Notes: generated by a model not told the origin, from the sequence alone. A stretch of 6,555 nt of DNA from WTJY01 sp041568735 (GCA_041568735.1 JBFFZG010000266.1:1-6555); one strand, 5' to 3'; shown: positions 1-6,387, numbered from the stretch's first letter. Made by a program: numbers and translations.

Positions 1-143
1 CATCACCATACCAGTCGGATTCTCGCCCCGGCCGGGGTGGGTTGAAGGAGAATTGGGCACGGGTGGCGCTTGATTCAGTTCAGGAACTTCGTTTTATCAG
101 GCAGAATAGTAGCGGAATTGGTGGCTGGAGGTCCATAGAAAAG

Positions 144-179
144 GCGTGAACTAGGAATAAATTCCTAGCGATTTCACGC
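144..179. repeat. Imperfect hairpin palindrome, REP/MITE-like
   Basis: The left arm GCGTGAA (144-150) runs directly into CTAGGAAT (151-158). After AA (159-160) comes ATTCCTAG (161-168), then a 4-base interruption CGAT (169-172), then TTCACGC (173-179). This gives 15 complementary base pairs with a 4-nt bulge on one side and a very tight centre, which would open to a TAAA loop. No T-run follows on either strand, so a simple intrinsic terminator is unlikely. The shape (bulged stem, AT core inside GC-rich DNA) resembles REP-type palindromes or end structures of small non-autonomous elements. That class assignment is inference; the base pairing is read directly. Confidence 0.6.
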
Positions 180-273
180 GTTCGGCCCGAAAAAGCGGCC
201 GCAGGTTAACCGCGCATGAAGGTCTGACCTGCTGTTCCCGGCAGCAACCGCTCCGAGGACCGGCTCTTTTCCG

Positions 274-308
274 CCAAAATACCCCTTTTGGGCCGGGCAC
301 AGTATACT
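274..308 (+). promoter_or_regulatory. Possible promoter/operator upstream of kynureninase gene
   Basis: CCAAAA (274-279) and TTTTGG (286-291) form a perfect inverted repeat around a 6-base spacer, TACCCC. Twelve bases after it lies TATACT (303-308), a fair -10 match, within the palindrome AGTATACT (301-308). A -35 at standard spacing would fall near 280-285, in the centre of the inverted repeat, but the sequence there is not a -35 consensus. A regulator bound to the repeat could therefore block or replace -35 contact. The TATACT box ends 48 bases before the ATG at 357. No regulator can be named and this is only a candidate. Confidence 0.3.
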
Positions 309-356
309 TGCCCTCCTGATTGAACTCTGTTCACCAGAAAGCGATCGTTTCCCATC

Positions 357-1619
357 ATGTCCGAACTCGATACCCAGAACGCGTTTTCGATGGATTCTCA
401 GGATCCCCTTGGCTATATGCGCGACCGCTTCATCAGCCGGGATCCGGAGCTGATTTATCTCGACGGCAACTCGCTCGGCCGGCTCCCGCGCGCGACCATC
501 ACCCGCCTGCAGCGGGTCGTGGAAACCGAGTGGGGGGAGCGGTTGATCCGCGGCTGGAACGAAGGCTGGTTTGAACTTCAAGAAAAGGTTGGGGGGAAAA
601 TCGCCCGGCTGCTCGGGGCCGAACCCGATGAAGTGGTCGTCGCCGATTCGACCTCGGTCAACCTCTTCAAGCTGGTCATCAGCGCTCTGCGCGCCCAGCC
701 GCGTCGGCAGAAGATCGTTACCGACGATCTCAATTTTCCATCGGATCTGTACGTCCTCCAGGGGGCGATCAGCCTCCTGCCGGGCCGCAGGATCGAGGTC
801 GTCCGGTCGGAAGATGGAATCCATGGCCCGGCCGAACAGCTCACGGCCGCGCTCAACGACAACGCCGCCCTGCTCACCCTGTCTCACACCGTCTTTAAGA
901 GCGGCTACGTCTATGACATGCAGGCCCTCTCTGCCCGCGCCCGCGAGATTGGCGCGATGACATTGTGGGATCTGAGCCACTCGGCCGGTTCCGTCCCGGT
1001 GCGGCTCAACGAGGACAAGGTCGACCTGGCGGTGGGCTGCACCTACAAATATCTCAACGGGGGACCGGGCGCGCCGGCCTTCCTTTACGTCCGGCGGAGC
1101 CTGCAGGAAACCCTGGGCAACCCGATCGCCGGCTGGTTTGGGCAGAAAAACATGTTCGCGCTCGACCTCGACTACGATCCGGAAAGCGGCATCCGCCGCT
1201 TTTTGACCGGGACGCCCCCCCTTCTCTCCCTGGCGGCCGTGGAAATCGGGGTCGACCTGGTGGCCGAAGCGACCATGAAGGAGATTCGGCAGAAAGGGAT
1301 GTCCCTGACCGAGTATTTCATCATGCTCTACGACCGCCACCTGGCATCGCTCGGCTTCCGCCTGAACTCCCCACGCGACGCCCGCTACCGCGGCGCCCAT
1401 GTTTCGATCGGGCATGACGCCGGCTGGCAGATCAACCGGGCCCTGATCGAGGATATGAACGTTCTGCCGGACTTCCGGGCCCCCGATAACATTCGCCTGG
1501 GCTTTTCCCCGCTCTATACCACTTATACCGACGTTCACACGGCCGTCATGCGGCTGCGTTCGATCGTCCAGGATGGGGTGTGGGAAAAATACCCGCCGGA
1601 CCGGCCGGTGGTGACCTGA
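357..1619 (+). CDS. kynU: Kynureninase (PLP-dependent, EC 3.7.1.3)
   Basis: This cytoplasmic enzyme cleaves L-kynurenine to anthranilate plus alanine, or 3-hydroxykynurenine to 3-hydroxyanthranilate plus alanine. The 420-residue length is normal for bacterial KynU. Family landmarks appear in order: YLDGNSLG (34-41), the phosphate-binding DSTSVN (97-102), NFPSDLY (126-132), SHTVFKSGY (176-184), WDLSHSAG (204-211; D205 should contact the pyridine nitrogen), YKYLNGGPG (230-238; K231 is the PLP lysine), AGWFG (258-262), GTPP (285-288) and DNIRLGFSPLY (377-387; R380 probably binds the substrate carboxylate). W67, G285 and T286 look like the bacterial kynurenine-preferring pocket rather than the human His/Ser/Asn set; that alignment is from memory. 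ATG 357 fits the family N-terminus but has no Shine-Dalgarno; the alternative ATG at 390 would remove pre-domain residues only. No other kynurenine-pathway gene is in view. Confidence 0.95.
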   Translation: MSELDTQNAFSMDSQDPLGYMRDRFISRDPELIYLDGNSLGRLPRATITRLQRVVETEWGERLIRGWNEGWFELQEKVGGKIARLLGAEPDEVVVADSTSVNLFKLVISALRAQPRRQKIVTDDLNFPSDLYVLQGAISLLPGRRIEVVRSEDGIHGPAEQLTAALNDNAALLTLSHTVFKSGYVYDMQALSARAREIGAMTLWDLSHSAGSVPVRLNEDKVDLAVGCTYKYLNGGPGAPAFLYVRRSLQETLGNPIAGWFGQKNMFALDLDYDPESGIRRFLTGTPPLLSLAAVEIGVDLVAEATMKEIRQKGMSLTEYFIMLYDRHLASLGFRLNSPRDARYRGAHVSIGHDAGWQINRALIEDMNVLPDFRAPDNIRLGFSPLYTTYTDVHTAVMRLRSIVQDGVWEKYPPDRPVVT

Positions 1620-1673
1620 CCGGCGCGATCTCGGGCGCACACAACCGATTGAACCAACCTGGATTGTAGACGC

Positions 1674-2723
1674 ATGCTGTTGAACACCTGGCAGACGGCC
1701 GGCGGCCGCACGATCTACACCTTTCCGGTGCAGGCCTTTCCCGAGCTGGCCACCAATCTTTACGTTCTCGACGACGGCGGCCAGATCACACTGATCGACT
1801 GTGGGTCGGGGCTGGAGCCCTCCAATCGGGATCTCCTGGCCGGGTTTGAGGCGATTTCCGAGCGGCGCGGCGGCCGTGTGACCCTGGCCGACGTGGGCCG
1901 CATCCTGATCACCCACGGCCACATGGATCATTTTGGCGGGCTCCCCTTCGTGCGCCAATTTACCGACGCCCCGATCGGCGTACACCAGCTCGACGTGCGG
2001 GTCCTTTCCAACTACGAGGAGCGGCGGATCGTGGCCGCCCGGCAGCTGGATGCCTTCGCCGAACAGGCCGGCGTGAGCGCCGAAGCCCGCCAGAAGCTGA
2101 TGGCGATGTATCTCTACGCCAAGGGGATCTACCGCTCTACACCGGTGCAGTTCATTCTGGCCGAAGGGACGACAGAAGACGGGCTGGAAATTTTCCATGT
2201 CCCCGGTCACTGCCCCGGCCAGGTCTGCCTGCGCGTCGACGATCTGCTCCTGACGGCCGATCACGTCCTCAGCCGCATCACGCCACACCAGGCTCCAGAG
2301 AGTATCACTCTCAACACGGGGTTGGGCCACTACCTGGCCTCCCTCGACAAAATCGGCCGGCTCGACGGCATCCGCCTGGCCCTGGGCGGGCACGAAGAGC
2401 CGATCGAGAACCTGGCCGGCCGCATTGCCGACATTCGAGCCTTTCATGAAGCCCGGCTGACCCGGGTGCTGGAGATCTGCCGGGAGCCGCAGAGCATCGC
2501 CGAAATCAGCAAGGCGCTCTTCGGCCCCCGCCAGGGGTATCACGTCCTGCTGGCCCTGGAAGAAGCCGGGGCGCACGTCGAATATCTCTACCTGCGCGGT
2601 GAACTGGGGGCGGCCAACATCGACGAGATCGAGCGGCAGCCCCACCCCGTCATTCGCTACCAGGTGCTGCGGCCGGAAGCCGCGGCCGCGGTTCCATCCC
2701 GGCCGGCCGCCCGAGCCGGCTGA
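1674..2723 (+). CDS. Metallo-beta-lactamase-fold hydrolase with C-terminal extension
   Basis: A 349-residue soluble protein of the MBL-fold superfamily, probably binding two metal ions. The ligand set looks complete: THGHMDH (80-86) supplies H81, H83, D85 and H86; PGHCPG (177-182) supplies H179; TADH (194-197) supplies D196; and GGHEE (238-242) supplies H240. An earlier IDCG (41-44) matches the conserved strand-end aspartate. Residues about 255-310 are predicted helical and resemble the winged-helix extension of LACTB2-like and related hydrolases; the last 15 residues are an Ala/Pro-rich tail. The substrate cannot be told: relatives include thioesterases, glyoxalase II-like enzymes and a nuclease (LACTB2). 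It lies 54 bp after kynU and 4 bp before mutY, so co-transcription is likely. The ATG has no Shine-Dalgarno. The family call is firm, the function open. Confidence 0.9.
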   Translation: MLLNTWQTAGGRTIYTFPVQAFPELATNLYVLDDGGQITLIDCGSGLEPSNRDLLAGFEAISERRGGRVTLADVGRILITHGHMDHFGGLPFVRQFTDAPIGVHQLDVRVLSNYEERRIVAARQLDAFAEQAGVSAEARQKLMAMYLYAKGIYRSTPVQFILAEGTTEDGLEIFHVPGHCPGQVCLRVDDLLLTADHVLSRITPHQAPESITLNTGLGHYLASLDKIGRLDGIRLALGGHEEPIENLAGRIADIRAFHEARLTRVLEICREPQSIAEISKALFGPRQGYHVLLALEEAGAHVEYLYLRGELGAANIDEIERQPHPVIRYQVLRPEAAAAVPSRPAARAG

Positions 2724-2727
2724 GCCC

Positions 2728-3873
2728 ATGACCTCCCGTTCGCACTCCGAAGACGGCGCCGGCCAGATCGCGGCCGACCTCCTGCACTGGTGGGACGACG
2801 GTCACGCCGATCTCCCGTGGCGCGGGCTGCGCGAGCCGTACCCGATCTGGATCTCGGAGGTTATGGCCCAGCAGACCCAGCTGGCGACGGTGATCCCCTA
2901 CTTCGAGCGCTGGATGGATCGCTTTCCCTCGGTGGCGGCCCTGGCGGCCGCTCCGCTGGACGACGTGCTCAAACTCTGGGAGGGATTGGGCTATTACAGC
3001 CGAGCCCGGAACCTGCACGCGGCCGCCCGGGAAGTCGTGGAGCGCCTCGATGGCGAACTGCCCCGCTCGGCGGCCGGGCTGCAGCAGCTGCCGGGCATCG
3101 GCCGCTACACAGCCGGCTCCATCGCCTCGATCTGCTACGATGAACCGGCCGCCGCTGTCGACGGCAATGTCACGCGGGTGCTGACCCGCCTCTTTGACCT
3201 GGATGGGGACATCAGCCGGACGGCGGTTAAAAATGAACTCTGGCGGCTGGCGGAGGCGCTGGTGCCGGACAGGCGGCCGGGAGATTACAACCAGGCGCTC
3301 ATGGAGCTCGGCCAGGCGATCTGCACCCCGCGGACCCCGGCCTGCGCCGCCTGCCCGCTGGCCGCCCGCTGCCTGGCCCGCCGGCGCGGCACCCAGCACG
3401 AGCGGCCGGTCCGACCGGCGCGGCCCACAATCCCTCATGTCGACGTCGTCGCCGGGGTGATCTGGCGGGAAGCGGTTGGCCGGGAGCCATTACTCATCAC
3501 CCGGCGCCCGCTCGACGGCATGCTGGGTGGGCTGTGGGAGTTTCCCGGCGGCAAGCAGGAAAACGGCGAATCCCCGGCTGAGGCGCTCGCCCGAGAAATC
3601 CGCGAAGAAATGGGGATTCAGATCGACGTTCCCGGCGGCCGGCCGTTTGTCGCCGTCAAGCACACCTACACCCATTTTCGCATCACCCTCCACGCGCTCC
3701 ACGCCATCTACCGGGCGGGGGAGATCCAGCATATCGGCGTTTATGACCACGCCTGGGTGACCCTGGCCGATCTCTCCCGCTACGCCTTTGCCGCCACCGA
3801 TAAAAAAATCATCGAGGCGCTGCGCCGCGCCGCAGACCCGGACGGCCGCCCATTGAAATCAAAGCCGGCATGA
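2728..3873 (+). CDS. mutY: A/G-specific adenine DNA glycosylase MutY
   Basis: MutY removes adenine mispaired with 8-oxoguanine (or G) in base excision repair. The 381-residue product has LPWR (29-32), catalytic E44 in SEVMAQQTQ (43-51), the GLGYYSRARNLH segment (86-97), a helix-hairpin-helix at LPGIGRYTAG (121-130) and the catalytic aspartate D145 in VDGNVTR (144-150). A [4Fe-4S] motif C199-x6-C206-x2-C209-x5-C215 follows. The C-terminal MutT-like domain (about 236-370) should read the 8-oxoG. Oddly, it keeps a full Nudix signature, G275-x5-E281-x7-R289-E-I-R-E-E-M-G-I, usually degenerate in MutY. YTH (314-316) stands where well-studied MutYs have FSH. The start at 2728, 4 bp after the previous stop, fits the family N-terminus; the frame stays open further upstream (to ATG 2599), but those codons overlap the hydrolase gene and encode Arg/Pro-rich sequence. 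The gene overlaps the next by ATGA. Confidence 0.96.
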   Translation: MTSRSHSEDGAGQIAADLLHWWDDGHADLPWRGLREPYPIWISEVMAQQTQLATVIPYFERWMDRFPSVAALAAAPLDDVLKLWEGLGYYSRARNLHAAAREVVERLDGELPRSAAGLQQLPGIGRYTAGSIASICYDEPAAAVDGNVTRVLTRLFDLDGDISRTAVKNELWRLAEALVPDRRPGDYNQALMELGQAICTPRTPACAACPLAARCLARRRGTQHERPVRPARPTIPHVDVVAGVIWREAVGREPLLITRRPLDGMLGGLWEFPGGKQENGESPAEALAREIREEMGIQIDVPGGRPFVAVKHTYTHFRITLHALHAIYRAGEIQHIGVYDHAWVTLADLSRYAFAATDKKIIEALRRAADPDGRPLKSKPA

Positions 3874-5582
3874 ACCCTGTCGAGAAACTGCGCGAAATAC
3901 TCAACCGGATCGACGGCCGGGGATACAAGGGCTACAAGGCGATCGCCGGCAGCTACCGGTTCCCCGACTTTGAGCTCTGGATCGATCATGTCCAGGGCGA
4001 TCCCTTCGCCGCGCCGAGCCGGCTGCGGGTTTGGGTGGCGGCGGCGCAGGCCGGTTTTCCGGAAGCGCTTTTCCAAAACGACAGCCGGCGCATCGGCCTG
4101 GAGAACTACCTGGCCCTGGCGGTCGACCGGGCCTGCCCGATCGCCAGCGGCCGGCGCGGGTCGGGTAAAAGCGGGCTGCTGGCCATCGATGCCCCCGGTC
4201 AGGAGCTGCTGGCGCGCACGGCCGTGCGGGTGAGCCTGGACGGGGTGGAGGCCCGGCTGGCGGCCGGACTGCCGGCTGCCGGCCGGCGGATTCTGGGACG
4301 AGAGGCGGCCGCCATGCTCCTCGAAGAGCTGCCCCGCGTCGTCGCGGAGGCGCTGACCTACCGGAACGGCGACCCGGACAGTATGCGCCGATTTGCCGCA
4401 GCGGCCGAGGATGCCGATGCTCTGCGCGGGCAGCTGGCGGTGCAGAAGCTGGTCGCTTTCGTAGCCGACGGCAGCCGCCTGCCCCGCCGCTCCGGTGTCG
4501 ACGACCGGCCGCCGGCCGGCGCGGATATCGTCCCCTTTCAGTCACCGCCCTCCCTGCGGGTCGAGATCCCCCTCCCGAACCGGGGGCAGGTGACCGGAAT
4601 GGGCATCCCGGCCGGAGTCACCCTGATTGTCGGCGGCGGCTTCCACGGCAAATCGACCCTGCTGCAGGCGCTCGAACGCGGCGTCTACAATCACCGGCCG
4701 GACGACGGGCGGGAGCTGGTGGTGACCGAGGGATCGGCCGTTAAAATTCGGGCGGAAGACGGCCGCAGTGTGGCCGGGGTGGATATTTCCCCTTTTATCA
4801 ATAATCTGCCACAGGAGCTCGACACCCGCCATTTTTCCACAAATAACAGCTCCGGCTCAACCTCGCAGGCGGCCAACATCGTCGAGGCGCTCGAGCTCGA
4901 CAGCCGGCTTCTCCTGATTGATGAGGATACGGCGGCGACCAACTTCATGATTCGCGACCGGCGCATGCAGGCCCTGATCGCATCGGAAAAGGAGCCGATC
5001 ACCCCGTTTGTCGACCGGGTGCGGCCGCTTTTCGACGAGCGGGGCGTCTCGACGATTCTGGTCATGGGGGGCAGCGGGGATTATTTCGACATCGCCGATA
5101 CGGTCATCGCCATGGAGGCCTTCCGGCCGGTCGAGGTGACCGCGGCCGCCCGGGCCATCGCCGCCCGTGAGCCGGGCCGGGTGCTGGCGCCGCCAGCCGG
5201 CGCTTTCGGCGGGTGGCGTGAGCGGGTGCCCGATCCCCACTCGATCGATCCGAGCCGGCGCGGCCGGGAGGTCAGCGTCCAGGCGCGCGGAACGCGGGTA
5301 ATTCGCTTTGGCGAAGAGGAGATCGAGCTGACTGCGCTGAGCCAGCTGGTCGACGACAGCCAGGCGCGGGGGATTGGGCTGGCCCTGGTGTACGCGCGAC
5401 AGCACTACCTGGACGGCCGGCGCTCGTTAGCCGAGGCACTGCGGCTGACCATGGCCGACGTCGCGACGCACGGCCTGGATGTGCTCGACCGGCGCCGCCT
5501 GGGGGACCTGGCCGCCTTTCGTCTGCAGGAGCTGGGAGGGGCGCTCAACCGGCTGCGGGCGCTGCGCATCCAGGGCGATTAG
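3870..5582 (+). CDS. ABC-class P-loop ATPase (COG3044 family)
   Basis: A 570-residue protein of the 'predicted ATPase of the ABC class' family; the length is usual. It has no membrane segments, so it is not a transporter subunit. The N-terminal domain (about 1-225) contains YKAIAGSY (22-29), FELWIDHVQGDPFA (34-47) and a P-loop-like GRRGSGKSG (94-102). The ATPase core has Walker A GGGFHGKST (255-263), a signature-like SSGSTSQAANIVEALE (327-342), Walker B LLLIDED (347-353) followed by TAATNFMIRD (354-363), and a strand-loop TILVMGGSGDYFDIAD (395-410). The C-terminal region (about 460-570) is mostly helical. From memory, the trypanosome kinetoplast RNA-editing factor MRB1590 belongs to this fold and binds RNA; the bacterial role is unknown. 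The ATG overlaps the mutY stop in ATGA, suggesting translational coupling, and has no Shine-Dalgarno. Family membership is confident, cellular role unknown. Confidence 0.9.
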   Translation: MNPVEKLREILNRIDGRGYKGYKAIAGSYRFPDFELWIDHVQGDPFAAPSRLRVWVAAAQAGFPEALFQNDSRRIGLENYLALAVDRACPIASGRRGSGKSGLLAIDAPGQELLARTAVRVSLDGVEARLAAGLPAAGRRILGREAAAMLLEELPRVVAEALTYRNGDPDSMRRFAAAAEDADALRGQLAVQKLVAFVADGSRLPRRSGVDDRPPAGADIVPFQSPPSLRVEIPLPNRGQVTGMGIPAGVTLIVGGGFHGKSTLLQALERGVYNHRPDDGRELVVTEGSAVKIRAEDGRSVAGVDISPFINNLPQELDTRHFSTNNSSGSTSQAANIVEALELDSRLLLIDEDTAATNFMIRDRRMQALIASEKEPITPFVDRVRPLFDERGVSTILVMGGSGDYFDIADTVIAMEAFRPVEVTAAARAIAAREPGRVLAPPAGAFGGWRERVPDPHSIDPSRRGREVSVQARGTRVIRFGEEEIELTALSQLVDDSQARGIGLALVYARQHYLDGRRSLAEALRLTMADVATHGLDVLDRRRLGDLAAFRLQELGGALNRLRALRIQGD

Positions 5583-5595
5583 CGAGGGCCGTTTA

Positions 5596-6267
5596 TCAGG
5601 AGCGGGAATCCTGCCCGGCTGCCGCCCGCGTGCGCGGATCGAAATAGTCGACCAGGAGGCCGACCAGGAAGCCGGTCACGAGGCTGATGGCGATCCGCAG
5701 CGGCAGGTCGAGCTGGCCGGTGATGGGCGCCGGCACCTGGTTGACGAGCGGCCGGTCCAGGACGGTCACGGCGGCCGGTTCGCCCGCCAGGTGAGGGATC
5801 GCCTCGCCGCTTTCTTCCAGAACCACGTCGATGGCGGCCCGCATCGCCTGCTCCAGCACGGCCGCATCCCCGTAGTTCATCGTGATAGTCAGCCGGCTGC
5901 GAATCGCCTCGGCCGACGTGCCGTTAAACAGGGCGATCGGATTGACTTCAACCCCGCCGGCCGCCAGCCGCCGGGCGACCCGTTCGGCGAAATTGATGCT
6001 GTTGACCCAGTCGGCCAGCGCGTTGACGACGTATTCGGAGGTCAGCCACTGGTAGTAGCGGTTCTCTTCATCGCGCCGGCTGCCGGCCGCTGCTCCCGGA
6101 TCCAGCGGCGGTGGCGCGACCAGAAAGCGCACGCCGACGTTGTAAACCGGCGGCGGCACAACCGGCCGTCCGGCGGTAATCAAGGTAAATGCCAGCACGA
6201 CCACAGCCGGAATCAGCATGATCAGCCAGCGGCGGCGGATGAGTTGGAGGTAGGAGGAAAGAGGCAT
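5596..6267 (-). CDS. Wzz/chain-length-determinant membrane protein, no kinase domain
   Basis: A 223-residue inner-membrane protein with the two-helix layout of polysaccharide co-polymerases. The N-terminus SYLQLIRRRWLI (5-16) is typical of Wzz-type proteins, a basic stretch before the first transmembrane helix (about 14-31). The extracytoplasmic part (about 33-187) follows, with a Pro-rich start. The second helix (about 189-207) comes after PAPITGQLDLPLR (179-191) and ends in DYFDPRTR (207-214), the usual cytoplasmic exit. There is no BY-kinase domain, so a separate tyrosine kinase would be expected if this is a two-part system. Such proteins set chain length in O-antigen, capsule or exopolysaccharide assembly; which one is unknown. 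The ATG has no Shine-Dalgarno; the upstream mRNA is pyrimidine-rich and leads straight into the heptamer array. It converges on the ABC ATPase gene with 13 bp between stops and no clear terminator. Confidence 0.85.
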   Translation of the reverse strand: MPLSSYLQLIRRRWLIMLIPAVVVLAFTLITAGRPVVPPPVYNVGVRFLVAPPPLDPGAAAGSRRDEENRYYQWLTSEYVVNALADWVNSINFAERVARRLAAGGVEVNPIALFNGTSAEAIRSRLTITMNYGDAAVLEQAMRAAIDVVLEESGEAIPHLAGEPAAVTVLDRPLVNQVPAPITGQLDLPLRIAISLVTGFLVGLLVDYFDPRTRAAAGQDSRS

Positions 6268-6284
6268 GGGGGAAAAGGGAGATG

Positions 6285-6354
6285 AAAGTTAAAAGTGGAA
6301 AGTCGAAAGTTAAAAGTCGAAAGTCGAAAGTTAAAAGTCGTAAGTCGAAAGTGA
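6285..6354. repeat. Ten-unit tandem heptamer array (AAAGTNN)
   Basis: Exactly ten 7-bp units stand in phase. AAAGTCG occurs at 6299, 6313, 6320 and 6334; AAAGTTA at 6285, 6306 and 6327; single variants are AAAGTGG (6292), TAAGTCG (6341) and AAAGTGA (6348). The AAAGTTA units are 21 bp apart, giving three near-identical 21-bp superunits (6285-6347), with one difference between neighbours. The array lies 17 bp upstream of the Wzz-type start codon, in its promoter or leader. Heptanucleotide tandem repeats (STRR type) are known between genes of some bacteria; a link to those is inference. Confidence 0.9.
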
Positions 6355-6369
6355 TGGCCTTTTATTTGT

Positions 6370-6387
6370 TTTCAATCAGCGTTGAAA
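6370..6387. promoter_or_regulatory. Small inverted repeat between heptamer arrays
   Basis: TTTCAA (6370-6375) and TTGAAA (6382-6387) are perfect inverted copies around TCAGCG. On the minus strand the repeat is followed by an A-rich stretch with TAAAAG, 17 bases beyond the first arm, a poor -35/-10-like pair reading toward the Wzz-type gene. It could be an operator or promoter for that gene, or chance in AT-rich DNA. No T-run follows on the plus or minus strand, so it is not a standard terminator. Confidence 0.25.

Larger units (their letters stand above)
1..356. other. Intergenic region with no convincing gene
   Basis: No supportable gene is seen in this 356-base stretch. One frame (3-149, plus strand) is open from the window edge to a TGA at 147-149. 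Its third-position GC is only a little above one half, well below that of the genes to the right, and its product resembles nothing I know. A 12-bp perfect GC palindrome, CCCCGGCCGGGG, lies at 26-37. The stretch looks AT-richer than the genes, as expected for non-coding DNA. The hairpin at 144-179 and the promoter-like elements at 274-308 are listed separately. Confidence 0.6.

Noticed and set aside
3..149. Possible C-terminal end of a plus-strand gene entering from the left.
   Set aside because: Only 48 codons, weak third-position GC bias and no recognisable motif; its stop falls inside the palindrome arm. It cannot be excluded without upstream sequence.
183..201. CGGCC/GGCCG stem as a terminator.
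   Set aside because: Short stem, 9-base loop, no T-run; frequent by chance in DNA this rich in GGCC.
1620..1673. Possible regulatory element between kynU and the MBL gene.
   Set aside because: No inverted repeat, promoter pair or T-run was found in these 54 bases.
2599..2727. Upstream ATG that would lengthen MutY by 43 residues.
   Set aside because: The extra codons overlap the hydrolase gene in another frame and give Arg/Pro-rich sequence before the normal MutY N-terminus. ATG 2728 is the natural start.
174..2729. An 851-codon open frame on the minus strand, antisense to kynU and the MBL hydrolase gene.
   Set aside because: Both sense genes are unmistakable families. High GC at third positions removes stops from the antisense frame, and the product shows no recognisable domain.
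30..3409. Many copies of GGCCGG (for example at 30, 477, 983, 1603, 1697, 2355, 2414, 2671, 2701, 3072, 3404), considered as a HIP1-like genome word.
   Set aside because: A hexamer of only G and C is already frequent at this GC content, and most copies are in codons such as GGC-CGG. A genome-wide count against a Markov model would be needed.
5597..5613. CAGGA/TCCTG stem at the convergent gene ends as a bidirectional terminator.
   Set aside because: Five base pairs only, no T-run on either side, and it lies within the last codons of the Wzz-type gene.
5479..6285. A 268-codon plus-strand frame across the Wzz-type gene.
   Set aside because: The minus-strand product has two membrane helices and Wzz landmarks; the plus-strand product is low-complexity, polar and begins inside the ATPase gene.
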